Positions 13,425-21,619 of a stretch of 22,895 bases of DNA are shown here, one piece after another (positions within the stretch are counted from its first letter, which is position 1; every line of letters starts with the position of its first letter). The stretch is from positions 1-22,895 of IMG/VR virus record IMGVR_UViG_3300048588_000467, one strand, 5' to 3'. The stretch comes from a virus. A program made the position numbers and the translations under genes. The notes beneath the pieces are model-generated. The model was given only the letters and a program-made list of their open reading frames with translations. It did not search any database and was not told the DNA's origin.

Positions 13425-15188
13425 TTACTGGATGACTTCGATGCAAAGGCGATCCACTGGGGTCGCCTGGAGAACGTCGTAGGGATTGCCGCTGGACCAA
13501 ACGTGGTAGGTGTGATGGTTCACCCCACCGACTGACTCGTCGGCGATCCGCTCGTAGGCAGGGGCATGGGCAGCGTCATCTATGGATCCCACCGGAGGAC
13601 GTAGCGTGATGCGGATGGAATAGCTGCCCAGGCTTGCAGGAACGCGCACAATGAACTCGTGGGCGTCCGAGTGTGCCTCGATGACGATCGCTGACCCTCC
13701 GCTGGACACCGTGCCGGTGACAGCCCCAGTAGTCGCGTTGACTGTGACGTGCTTCCAGGCCAGGACCGACGGCCCTCCGGATCCAGGAGGAGGGTTCCCG
13801 GCGTGATAGACGGCCTGCCCCTTGTAGAGGATCTCGGAGTTGTTGAACGTGAGAAGGACCGTGCCTCCGGTACCTGGATTGTTCGGGGTTCCGTCAGCAT
13901 GGACCCCACCCAGGAAGAAGCTGAACCTATCGGCCGTTCGCGCGTACCAGGTTGAGGACTGGACCCCTAAGGTATAGCTAGTGGCGTACAGGTTGAGCAT
14001 TTGCCTGGTCGCAGTGCCAAAGCCCAGGGTCCCGGTGATGGTGCCACCGGCGACCGGCAAAGCGCCGATGTCGGAGATCACCTCGGCGGGAGTGCGGGTG
14101 CCAAGGGTTAGCGGTCCAGATGACGGGTCTGATGCCCAAACCGCGAAATGGGTTGTGACCTCACCAGTGGGTTGCGCCCGAAGGTCGAGTCCACCCAAGG
14201 ACAGCGAGCCAGACTTGGACTGTCCGGTGCCACTGGTGTTGAGGAAGAAGCTTCCATGCTGCCCATCGATCAGGTCCGCATCCATACCGGATCCGTCACC
14301 CTGGTCTCCGGCATGCCAAATCCGTCGCCAGTTGGCCCATGACGCAGCGTCCGCTCCGAGTAGTTTGCGAAACCACAATCTCTCTGTTCCAGAGGAGCCA
14401 CTGGACCAGACTTGGAAGCTCCCGATCTTGCTGCCGGTGGCGTCGGCAAAGCGGGATAGGAAGAACCCAGCACCAGCTTGGTTGGGTGACGAAAGCTCAG
14501 GATAGTTGGTTCCACCTCCGGACCCGGTGGACCAGAACGGCTGGAAGCCCTGCCACCCTGGGACGTCACTCCCATCCGTCCTGGTGGCGAGGTTCATTCG
14601 GGTCGCCAGGCTGGTGGCCGGGTCGAAGTTTCCAGCGTGCCACACTGGCTGATTATTTACCCAGACCCCGGTGGCATTGATTCCGCCGGCGCCCTTGTCG
14701 CCGCCCGTGGGGGCACCGACCACAAGGCCGCCAGTGCCACCGAAGCGCCCAAGGATCTCCAGCGTGTTCTGTGCGGCCGCGCTGGAGGCATACCGTCCGA
14801 ACCGTATCTCACCGCCAGAAGGTGCGAACAGAGCCGTGCCCCACAAACTCCCGTTGTGGTGAGGCTCCAGACCAAACTGAGAGGCGGCGTCAAAGCGGAG
14901 TCCTGTGTTGCGTTGGCTGCCGGTCGAGTTGTTCGCGAACCCGACTTGCAGACTCCCAAGCGAGTGAAGCAATCCGGTCGAGGAATCACGGCGGAGAGTC
15001 ACGTCCGGAGCCGTAGTGCCGCCCGGACCGAACTCCATCTGATAATCCCGAAGCCGGAACCGGGGTTGCGTGTCGCCGGCCCGGAACAGTTCGACGAACC
15101 GGATCAGGTCAGAAGTGACCGACGCGAATCTCGTGAACTCGCTCTCCGGTGCCCCTGCCTGGGCGACGATGTCGGCGATCTCCAGCAT
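13425..15188 (-). CDS. Tail fibre protein (587 aa)
   Basis: Residues 172-186 and 285-294 end in the phage fibre signatures VWHAGN and IWHAGD, and VYHAGN follows at 460-465. These 'HAG' motifs mark repeated shaft-to-knob modules in tail fibres. Between them residues 197-292 (NLATRTDGSDVPGWQGFQPF, FFLSRFADATGSKIGSFQVW, LWFRKLLGADAASWANWRRI) resemble the pyocin-knob type of fibre domain. MDADLIDGQHGSFFL (302-316) is a common fibre linker. The C-terminus (477-587, WKHVTVNATTGAVTG and onward) is a separate beta-rich domain, possibly the receptor-binding tip. The N-terminus (MLEIADIVAQAGAPESEFTR) would attach to the virion. It starts three bases after the 960-aa fibre gene stops. Confidence 0.85.
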   Translation of the reverse strand: MLEIADIVAQAGAPESEFTRFASVTSDLIRFVELFRAGDTQPRFRLRDYQMEFGPGGTTAPDVTLRRDSSTGLLHSLGSLQVGFANNSTGSQRNTGLRFDAASQFGLEPHHNGSLWGTALFAPSGGEIRFGRYASSAAAQNTLEILGRFGGTGGLVVGAPTGGDKGAGGINATGVWVNNQPVWHAGNFDPATSLATRMNLATRTDGSDVPGWQGFQPFWSTGSGGGTNYPELSSPNQAGAGFFLSRFADATGSKIGSFQVWSSGSSGTERLWFRKLLGADAASWANWRRIWHAGDQGDGSGMDADLIDGQHGSFFLNTSGTGQSKSGSLSLGGLDLRAQPTGEVTTHFAVWASDPSSGPLTLGTRTPAEVISDIGALPVAGGTITGTLGFGTATRQMLNLYATSYTLGVQSSTWYARTADRFSFFLGGVHADGTPNNPGTGGTVLLTFNNSEILYKGQAVYHAGNPPPGSGGPSVLAWKHVTVNATTGAVTGTVSSGGSAIVIEAHSDAHEFIVRVPASLGSYSIRITLRPPVGSIDDAAHAPAYERIADESVGGVNHHTYHVWSSGNPYDVLQATPVDRLCIEVIQ

Positions 15189-15191
15189 GGG

Positions 15192-18074
15192 TCAGGCAGT
15201 CACGGTGACGACGTAGTACTCGGAGGATTGAGGAGGTGAGGTGAACCAGACCCGGACCGTGTTCGCATCGATGACGTCCCATCCTGTGGTCACGTTCCTC
15301 GATGGGTTCAGGGTGTCCCCTGAGTTGGTCCGGCGGAGCGTCACATCGGCGATGTCGCGTGTCGCAAATGGATGGGTGAACGAGACAGACCTGGTTCCGG
15401 GGTTGGTCCCCTGGTAGAGCGTGCGCCAAGTCCGCATCCAACCTGTGGCGGCCCCTGTACCTGCAACCCCAGTTCCGCGGGTGCCGAGCCATGGGCGCCA
15501 GGCAGGCAGGCCACCCGAGAGACCAAGGAGGTGGGTATCAGTCCCGGTCCCAGGTCGGGTCCGTACAGACCAGGCGCCAGTCCCGCTGGCATACAGGAGA
15601 TCGCCAGTCGCGCAGGTGTCGGGGATGGTGGCGGTGGACCAAGTGGCCTCGGTGCCATTGTGCCGTGGGAATCGACCAGCGGCCGGCGTCCCCGGCATCT
15701 GCTTCATGACGTTCCCGCTGCCGCGGATCACGAAGTTGCCCACCGCGAGGTTGGCGGTGGACGAAAGGTTCGCAGCAAGTCCCCCGTATTGGAGAGCGAT
15801 CAAGCCAGCCTGCCAGAGGCCAGTCCCGGTGACATTCACTCCAGTGATGTCCAGTCCACCCACTCCACCTGCGCCGGCGACCAGGTTGAGCCGGCCGCGC
15901 ACGGTGGCGGCTGCGGCGCCCGATCGCTCCAGTGTCCAGTCCAAGGCGGAAGCTCCACCTGGGCCGAGCCGGATCCGTCCACCAAGGTCGCCAGTAGCGG
16001 CGGGATCCAAGGCCATCCTAGGATTGGCGTCTCCAGATTTTTGGACCCGCAGATTGTCGGCGGTGCCCTGGAAAATCTGAGCGACGCTGAAGACGTTGGT
16101 AACATCCTGCATCGCAACCAATCCACCAGGCTCGGGGAATGAAACTGTGGTGGCGGCGGATCCTTGGATGACGGTGGCACCCACCTTCAGAGTGGCGGAG
16201 ACGTCATCGGCGAAGACCTCCATCCCTTTGGTTGCCGGTTTGACTGCGATGGCAACAGACCAAGCGCCGGCGGCCGCGCTGGCTTGGTTGATTGAGGACA
16301 GGAGATTCCAGTCTCGCCCTGTGACCCGCTGGCCAAAGTGGTGGTAGCTGACGGTCCCGGAAGCGTCCGTCTTGCCCTCCTGCCGGATCAGCGGGGATGA
16401 GTTCTGACCGTTGGTGCTCGGCGCCTCGGAGGATCGAAGAGCGATCGCTTCACCGCCGGCGCCGGAGGTGAGCTGGAAAGTATTAAGATTCGCCCAGGTG
16501 TTGGCCCTGGTGAAAATGTTGACCAGGTCAACCACCCCGGGCGAGATGACCATGGGCATCATGTCCACCACGGGGGAAGTGGCGGTCAGTCCGATAGTGC
16601 CAGCGCCGGTCTTGTAAGCCACAGCGCCGATCGCACCGGAAGAATTGTCCTGACCCATGCCACCCTTGCCGATAGCCAGGAGAGAATCAGCGGTGAGAAT
16701 CGCATGTCCTTGGACCGTGAAGGAGAATGGAATGTTGTTCCCGGCCGCGACCTGATCTGACCCACCGACAACGGTGGAGTAGTAGAGAGCGTTGGCGGGA
16801 GGGTCGATGTACTCATACCGCGGTGGGTTGCTCCAGTTCCAGCCAGTGGCAGGGACGATCAACTGTGCAAGGTAGCGTTGCTCCCCTGCCGCGCTGGCAG
16901 GTGGGTCGGAAAGTGCAAACGGTGACCATCCCGGGACCCCGTTGGTTACTCCGGCGGCGGAACCGAGGAAGACTTGTTTGCGATTTCCGTTGAGGGCGGA
17001 GGCAGCTCCCGATCGTCGGAGTTGGGAGTTCCAGAAAAACAGCATCTCTCCCACGTTGGCACTACCCGCGCCGGCGGTGGATGTCGTGCTACCGCTCGCA
17101 TCCCTGGTGAGTAGTGCGATCGCGTTTCCGGTCAGGTCGATCCCAACCCCAGCGGTGAACGTGGGGACGGCAATGTAATCGACCCAGGTCAACGTCCCGG
17201 TGCCTGCGCTGATGTCGAAGTCACCGGCAGGTCGGGATTGCCGAAAGATGATCCCTTGTGATGTGCCATTGAGGACGCGGGTCTGGGCATTGAGGAGTTC
17301 CCCGTTGGAGTTGCTGTCATCGGTGCGGATCAAAACCCACTGACTTCCACCACTGCCAAGAGAGGAAATGCGGTAGAGCCCTGTCTGGACCGAGGTGGAT
17401 TGGTTCTTGATCAGAACGCGGGTGCCAACTCCCTCGGCGCCGGCGACGAGTGTGAACCCGACCAGACCTGAATCGATCAGAGCCGAGGTCAAGGTGCCGT
17501 TGGCGCTGGCGGTGAGTGTGCCCGCGGCCGCGTTGTAGATGCAGGAGGGGAGAGCCTGGTTGCTTGCCAAAGCGACCGGGTCTTTCACATTGGATCCGCT
17601 GGCGATGGTGTCCACGTAGGACTTGGTCGCACCGTCTGAACTGGCAACCGGATCCGCCATGCCAGTGATGCGGTTCGCCCCCATGGCCACATTTGCGGTG
17701 GCCGCACCCCAATCAGAGACAGGGATGGCACTCCGGGCCACTGGCACTCCACGGCCATTGGCTTGGCCGGTGATGATCATTCCCTTCCCGCCACTCTGAC
17801 CAAGGTCCAAGAACGGAAACTCGCCTCCGATCAACTTTTGACGCGCGAACGAATCCCACGCGGACCCATCAAAGAACATGGGACCACGAGTAGGCGACAG
17901 GGCGAACAGTCCCTTGTGGGTGGCACCCAACGCTCCACCCGGGCTGACAATGTCGCCCTCGGTGTCGGCTGGCAGAGTGGCCGCATTGATCTGCTCGTCG
18001 GTCAGGTCCCAGAGCCTCCAAGCGCGCAGCTCGTTCCTACCGGATTCGTGGGTGAGATTGTCGCAGAATTGCAT
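15192..18074 (-). CDS. Large tail fibre protein (960 aa)
   Basis: This is the largest gene in the window. Residues 119-155 (SDWGAATANVAMGANRITGM, ADPVASSDGATKSYVD) and 162-300 (NVKDPVALAS, VGTRVLIKNQSTSVQTGLYR, WVLIRTDDSNSNGEL, FRQSRP, LTWVDY) match the widespread fibre N-terminal module in which a collar helix is followed by a 'vKdPV...RVLiKnQ' beta domain. The middle is Gly/Ala/Ser-rich shaft sequence, with repeated beta motifs such as LRVQKSGDANPRMALDPAAT and GGLDITGVNVTGTGLWQAG. The last 80 residues (RTLYQGTNPGTRSVSFTHPF, NTVRVWFTSPPQSSEYYVVT) form a terminal beta domain likely to bind the host surface. It starts one base after the stop of the 144-aa gene. Function as a fibre is clear; the receptor is unknown. 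Confidence 0.85.
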   Translation of the reverse strand: MQFCDNLTHESGRNELRAWRLWDLTDEQINAATLPADTEGDIVSPGGALGATHKGLFALSPTRGPMFFDGSAWDSFARQKLIGGEFPFLDLGQSGGKGMIITGQANGRGVPVARSAIPVSDWGAATANVAMGANRITGMADPVASSDGATKSYVDTIASGSNVKDPVALASNQALPSCIYNAAAGTLTASANGTLTSALIDSGLVGFTLVAGAEGVGTRVLIKNQSTSVQTGLYRISSLGSGGSQWVLIRTDDSNSNGELLNAQTRVLNGTSQGIIFRQSRPAGDFDISAGTGTLTWVDYIAVPTFTAGVGIDLTGNAIALLTRDASGSTTSTAGAGSANVGEMLFFWNSQLRRSGAASALNGNRKQVFLGSAAGVTNGVPGWSPFALSDPPASAAGEQRYLAQLIVPATGWNWSNPPRYEYIDPPANALYYSTVVGGSDQVAAGNNIPFSFTVQGHAILTADSLLAIGKGGMGQDNSSGAIGAVAYKTGAGTIGLTATSPVVDMMPMVISPGVVDLVNIFTRANTWANLNTFQLTSGAGGEAIALRSSEAPSTNGQNSSPLIRQEGKTDASGTVSYHHFGQRVTGRDWNLLSSINQASAAAGAWSVAIAVKPATKGMEVFADDVSATLKVGATVIQGSAATTVSFPEPGGLVAMQDVTNVFSVAQIFQGTADNLRVQKSGDANPRMALDPAATGDLGGRIRLGPGGASALDWTLERSGAAAATVRGRLNLVAGAGGVGGLDITGVNVTGTGLWQAGLIALQYGGLAANLSSTANLAVGNFVIRGSGNVMKQMPGTPAAGRFPRHNGTEATWSTATIPDTCATGDLLYASGTGAWSVRTRPGTGTDTHLLGLSGGLPAWRPWLGTRGTGVAGTGAATGWMRTWRTLYQGTNPGTRSVSFTHPFATRDIADVTLRRTNSGDTLNPSRNVTTGWDVIDANTVRVWFTSPPQSSEYYVVTVTA

Positions 18075-18075
18075 G

Positions 18076-18510
18076 TCAGTTCAGGGCGTTGGATGGGTCC
18101 TCCTGGAGGAGGAGAGAAACCACCCCGCTTCTGGGGATGGAAAATCGGGCGTAGATCGTGGAGGCGTCAGGATCCCACCACCATCTCGGGACCATTGGGC
18201 GCTCTTCAGTGTCCACGAATTGCACCCCCGCCGGCCGCACTCCCCACGGCCAGGCGATGGCCCATAGATGCAGGGGCGTGCTCTGGATGTGAGTGATGAC
18301 CTGGACACCGGTGATCGCCAGGCCACCCGGCAAGTCCTCGAGGGCGACACCGTCTAGGTCTGTCAGCGGCGTGTCGTCCAGGTCGAGGAACTGACCGGGG
18401 GTCGAGGTCTCTGGAACGTCACCCTCCAGGAGGAATCTGCGCCCATCAGATTTCCGGGCCAGGCCCTCGACGACCAGGTCGCCGGAAATATGTTGGGACA
18501 CCCGGCTCAT
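18076..18510 (-). CDS. Unrecognised fibre-block protein (144 aa)
   Basis: The N-terminus MSRVSQHISGDLVVEGLARK resembles short fibre-attachment segments. A repetitive acidic stretch (FLDLDDTPLTDLDGVALEDL) follows, then a beta-rich part (HLWAIAWPWGVRPAGVQFVD, RWWWDPDASTIYARFSIPRS). There is no signal peptide. The gene overlaps the upstream 145-aa gene by four bases and ends one base before the large fibre, so it is likely co-translated and may be a fibre adaptor. I do not recognise a family. Confidence 0.65.
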   Translation of the reverse strand: MSRVSQHISGDLVVEGLARKSDGRRFLLEGDVPETSTPGQFLDLDDTPLTDLDGVALEDLPGGLAITGVQVITHIQSTPLHLWAIAWPWGVRPAGVQFVDTEERPMVPRWWWDPDASTIYARFSIPRSGVVSLLLQEDPSNALN

Positions 18511-18944
18511 AGCGGGCGATGGCCGGGAGCGGTGTTATCGAAGGCGGCTGCGGCCGCGAGAGTTGCCGCCGACGGAGCGCCGTCATTGAATCCTCCACCG
18601 ATAGCCACCGCTGCGGCGGCGGGGACGAAACGGAGAACGTCCGATACCTCCAGGTCCACCAGTGCCCCGGTGTCCTCGCCTGCGGTGAGGCTCACTTCGG
18701 TGCCGGCGGCGATGGGAATCCCATTCACCAAAGCGGCGATCTCTCCAGTGGGGGCTGGCATGCCCACCACACGAATCGTGGTGTAGAGGGGGTTGGCGGC
18801 GGCGACCTCACCAGTGCTTCGCAGATGAGTGACCAATAGGCCATCCCAGGGGGCTGTGAATGTGGCCGTGGCCTCGGTGGTCCCCACCCAGAGGATGGCT
18901 GGCGAGTGATCCCGCAGGTGATCAGGTTTGATGAATGCTGACAT
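18507..18944 (-). CDS. Unrecognised small structural protein (145 aa)
   Basis: A beta-rich protein follows the tail tube gene after a 31-base gap. MSAFIKPDHLRDHSPAILWV leads into ATATFTAPWDGLLVTHLRST, and later LVNGIPIAAGTEVSLTAGED. The C-terminus is Ala-rich (VPAAAAVAIGGGFNDGAPSA). Its makeup resembles small virion decoration or fibre-support proteins, but I cannot place it in a family. It has no signal peptide or clear ribosome site, and it overlaps the next gene by four bases. Confidence 0.65.
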   Translation of the reverse strand: MSAFIKPDHLRDHSPAILWVGTTEATATFTAPWDGLLVTHLRSTGEVAAANPLYTTIRVVGMPAPTGEIAALVNGIPIAAGTEVSLTAGEDTGALVDLEVSDVLRFVPAAAAVAIGGGFNDGAPSAATLAAAAAFDNTAPGHRPL

Positions 18945-18975
18945 GGATCAAGGAGTGGAGGGTGAACCCGACAAG

Positions 18976-19524
18976 TTAGGATGTGGGTTTGGATCCGGTG
19001 TTGAGGGTGCTGTGCAGCCCCCATGCCTTGAGACGCACCGTGGTCAGGGCGCCGTCGCCAGCATCGATCCGGGTGGATCCTTCCACGGTCAGGCAGACCC
19101 AGTGGTCCATCACGATGAACTGGGCGTCCTTGTGGTCGTACACCTGGCCCTTGATCCATCCCTCGATCTCCGATCCCTCGAGGGGATTCCACTGGGCGGT
19201 GTTGTTGGCCAAAGGGCCGGTCCCGAAGAGTGACTCCAGCGCCAGGTTGCTGATCTCCTGGCACGTGAACATCAAATCCAGGGTCTTCTTGGTCTCAATG
19301 ACCTTCAGTCGACGGATCTGTCCGGGGGACGCCCCAAACATCTCGATTTTCTGGCTCTGCTTATCGACCTGGACGTCGATGACGCTGCCCAGGTTGACCC
19401 ATGCGGGATCGGCGGCGCCAGGCTTGCTCGTCTTGGAGCAGGTGCCAGCGGACGGAACGGTGTAGGCGGCCCCATTCCGGAAGAAGAGGAGATGGGTGCC
19501 GAGTGCGCGAGGTTCAGTGTTCAT
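18976..19524 (-). CDS. Major tail (tube) protein
   Basis: This 182-aa protein is the best candidate for the tail tube subunit that stacks into the long tail. It has the size and beta-rich character of such proteins (AWVNLGSVIDVQVDKQSQKI, RRLKVIETKKTLDLMFTCQE, EGWIKGQVYDHKDAQFIVMD, TTVRLKAWGL). Its place directly after the neck genes fits. EMFGASPGQIRRLKVIETKK and TLDLMFTCQEISNLALESLF recall siphovirus tube proteins with a 'change of reference frame' from neck to tail. It overlaps the terminator-like gene by four bases. No sheath gene is adjacent, which supports a non-contractile tail. A minor tail protein is the alternative. Confidence 0.75.
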   Translation of the reverse strand: MNTEPRALGTHLLFFRNGAAYTVPSAGTCSKTSKPGAADPAWVNLGSVIDVQVDKQSQKIEMFGASPGQIRRLKVIETKKTLDLMFTCQEISNLALESLFGTGPLANNTAQWNPLEGSEIEGWIKGQVYDHKDAQFIVMDHWVCLTVEGSTRIDAGDGALTTVRLKAWGLHSTLNTGSKPTS

Positions 19525-20021
19525 GGTTCAGGAGGTGGCGGTGGAGTTTGGAGGGTGAATCGAAGTGCCCGGCGGAATTGGAAATCGGCGTAATAGGTGA
19601 GCGTGCCTTGCGCATCAGTCTCGGAGTCGAATCCCGATAGGCCCACCGGAGGTTGCCCTGGTCCGGATGCCCACCCCTGCAGTAGGCCGATCACCTGGGC
19701 GAGGAGATCCAGCGCCTGTTTGCCGATGCCGCCATCCGCGCGATTGACCAAGGGGTTCTCAGCAATGACGACCCGCACGGTAATATCCGCCTTGAGGACT
19801 GGAGTAGGGTTCTCGTCCCGCGAGACTCCATCGGGAGTGATGACCAGGATGACCGCCCCGCCCTTGCCCTGTGCATTGCCCAACAAGCCGCCCATTCCCA
19901 ATGCCTGGGATATCTTGTCTACCAGGTCCTGGTCCTCAGTGAGGATGGGCACATCGCTGAGCCATGGATCGGCGGATAACCTGGCTGCAACGGCGTGTTG
20001 AATGGCGGTGAAAGGGTTCAT
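19521..20021 (-). CDS. Tail terminator / gp37-like neck protein
   Basis: This 166-aa protein has a helical N-terminus (MNPFTAIQHAVAARLSADPW), a central strand pattern (KGGAVILVITPDGVSRDENP, LKADITVRVVIAENPLVNRA) and a helix LDLLAQVIGLLQGW. The layout of tail terminator and Mu gp37-type proteins is similar: a small alpha/beta fold that caps the tail tube and joins it to the head. 'VRVVIAENPLVNR' is the most telling segment. It ends in a Pro-rich tail. It lies seven bases after the tail completion gene and overlaps the tube gene by four bases, the usual place for a terminator. Confidence 0.65.
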   Translation of the reverse strand: MNPFTAIQHAVAARLSADPWLSDVPILTEDQDLVDKISQALGMGGLLGNAQGKGGAVILVITPDGVSRDENPTPVLKADITVRVVIAENPLVNRADGGIGKQALDLLAQVIGLLQGWASGPGQPPVGLSGFDSETDAQGTLTYYADFQFRRALRFTLQTPPPPPEP

Positions 20022-20028
20022 GTGGGGG

Positions 20029-20709
20029 CTATGTGCTGGCTGTGGACGGCACGGTTCCCCGGGCGCGGGCGACGGAAAGCCACTGGTTCATGGCGTCCAC
20101 GGCCGCCTTGGCCATGTCCTGCTGGGGAGGCAGCACGGTGGGATCGGGCCGTTGGACCACCTGGCGCACGAGGGCGTAGAGGGCAATGCCTGTGGTGGTG
20201 GATTCGGGCGTGATCTTCCTGCTCCCGTCCTTGCGCCGCCGGCCCAGGCGGATGTTCGTCATCCTGGATTGCACCAGCACGCCACCCCCTCGCTTGCCGG
20301 GGATAAAGTCCAGGTCGTCCCTCTCTGCCGGGCGGCGACCATAGGCGTCAGGGTGGATGGGTATCGCCAGCAGCCGGATGGGTCGTCCGGTCCTTCGGTT
20401 GGTTCCACGGCCGGGCCGGATGATGCCCCCCTGCAGCCGCTGGCGAATCCCCACATGATTGATGGCCACCACAGCCGCGTTGCCGGAGAGCACCGGGTTC
20501 TGGACGGACCTTTTGACCCCGAGCCAGAAATTCACACGCTTGCCACCGAGCTTGTTGGGGCGGGTCTGGTGGAGATGGTCGTAGTGAGACCGCAGCCGGT
20601 TGGCGACCCCCCGGCCACCCACCCGCAGGAGGGCCGGAGCCTTGGCGCTGGCCAGCAGGTTTTTGAGCGCCGGCGAGGCCTGATCGGTGATGGAAAGGGT
20701 GACTTTCAC
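20029..20709 (-). CDS. Phage virion morphogenesis / tail completion protein (Mu gpG, P2 gpS family)
   Basis: This 226-aa protein fits the virion-morphogenesis family that completes the tail or its joining to the head. The N-terminal part (ITDQASPALKNLLASAKAPA, RVGGRGVANRLRSHYDHLHQ) has the pattern of two helices and a basic region. It is followed by FWLGVKRSVQNPVLSGNAAV and the positively charged IRQRLQGGIIRPGRG, RRTGRPIRLLAIPIH. The start is GTG at 20709. An in-frame stop lies shortly upstream and GAGG sits about nine bases before the GTG, a good ribosome site. An 81-base gap separates it from the F-like gene, the largest gap in the neck region. That gap holds a small hairpin (stem 20730-20734/20741-20745). 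Confidence 0.75.
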   Translation of the reverse strand: MKVTLSITDQASPALKNLLASAKAPALLRVGGRGVANRLRSHYDHLHQTRPNKLGGKRVNFWLGVKRSVQNPVLSGNAAVVAINHVGIRQRLQGGIIRPGRGTNRRTGRPIRLLAIPIHPDAYGRRPAERDDLDFIPGKRGGGVLVQSRMTNIRLGRRRKDGSRKITPESTTTGIALYALVRQVVQRPDPTVLPPQQDMAKAAVDAMNQWLSVARARGTVPSTAST

Positions 20710-20729
20710 GATTTTGCCCTCAGACGCGT

Positions 20730-20745
20730 CGGACCCCCCTGTCCG
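20730..20745. other. Small intergenic hairpin before the tail completion gene
   Basis: CGGAC (20730-20734) pairs with GTCCG (20741-20745) over a 6-nt loop in the 81-base gap before the GTG start at 20709. No U-tract follows, so I do not call it a terminator. A weak leader structure is possible. Confidence 0.3.
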
Positions 20746-20790
20746 CTATCCTCACCCTCCCCGCCTAAAGCAGGGGCCGATTTACCAAAA

Positions 20791-21618
20791 TTAACCAACA
20801 TTGCGGGCCTCCTCCCGGTCGGCTCGGCTGGAGAATTCCTGCCGTTGGGGTTCAACCCGCTCCTCGAGGCGCACCAGGCCCAATTCCACGGCAGTGCTGC
20901 GGTCCACATCCCGGACGTCCATCAGGGAGTTGAAAGCGAAGGGGGGATAGGGGTTGTGGAGGGCGTCGGATGCCTCGTTTTCAGGGAGCCCGAGGCCGTC
21001 ACCCAGGGCCTGCCAGATGGGCGAATCCTTCCGAGCCACCATGATCCCACGGCCTTCCAGGATCCGCAGGGCGTCGGTGTCTCCCACTACCCCGGCGGCC
21101 GCGCGCCACCTGCGGTACCAATCCCGGGCCACCTTGGGGGATCCGGCCCGGTACAGTTCCTGGGCGGGAAAGGCGTCCAGGACGTCCTCATCCATCCCCT
21201 GTATCCATTGCCCGTAGCCCTGCGAGGTTTCCACGTTGGTCCGGACGACCAGGTCGAGACGGGCCTCGCTGGACAAATCACGCAGCGTCCCCCGTTCCTC
21301 CGGGGCCGGCTGGTAGCCCAACTGGCGGAGCACATCCCGCAGTTCCACACGGGCGTCAGCCAGGTTGATGCCCTCGGTGATGGGCGTGCCGTCATCACGT
21401 GTCCGGAGCCCGGGCTGCGGATCCAGGATCAGCCGCACCTGGTCGCGGATCTTCTCCAGGTAGGTCCGCATGGTGGTGCGGGCCGAGAAGAACGAATTTC
21501 GGAGAATATCTCCGTCCAGCCGCTGCAATTCAGCGGTACCCAACCGGGTCGGCATCGTTTGGCGGGCAGCCAGTCGGCTGATGGCCTGGACGAATGGCAT
21601 GGGTGCCGAGATCTCCAT
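20791..21618 (-). CDS. Minor head / head morphogenesis-like protein (Mu F-like, tentative)
   Basis: This 275-aa protein has a helical N-terminal half (AISRLAARQTMPTRLGTAEL, TYLEKIRDQVRLIL, RVELRDVLRQLGYQ). A conserved-looking segment follows: VRTNVETSQGYGQWIQGMDE, YRAGSPKVARDWYRRWRAAA, then IMVARKDSPIWQALGDGLGL and NPYPPFAFNSLMDVRDVDRS. The pattern 'TNvetsqGygq...YPPFaFnS' is what I associate with Mu F / SPP1 gp7-type minor head proteins in Verrucomicrobia-type prophages; the match is from memory. It is shorter than Mu F. In Mu, F and G are adjacent and precede the capsid gene. Here F and the gpG-type gene are also adjacent but follow the capsid gene. The start at 21618 is one base past the upstream stop. 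Confidence 0.55.
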   Translation of the reverse strand: MEISAPMPFVQAISRLAARQTMPTRLGTAELQRLDGDILRNSFFSARTTMRTYLEKIRDQVRLILDPQPGLRTRDDGTPITEGINLADARVELRDVLRQLGYQPAPEERGTLRDLSSEARLDLVVRTNVETSQGYGQWIQGMDEDVLDAFPAQELYRAGSPKVARDWYRRWRAAAGVVGDTDALRILEGRGIMVARKDSPIWQALGDGLGLPENEASDALHNPYPPFAFNSLMDVRDVDRSTAVELGLVRLEERVEPQRQEFSSRADREEARNVG

Positions 21619-21619
21619 A

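Noticed and set aside
12680-18074. Diversity-generating retroelement in the fibre genes
   Set aside because: There is no reverse transcriptase in the window, and I saw no template/variable repeat pair by eye.
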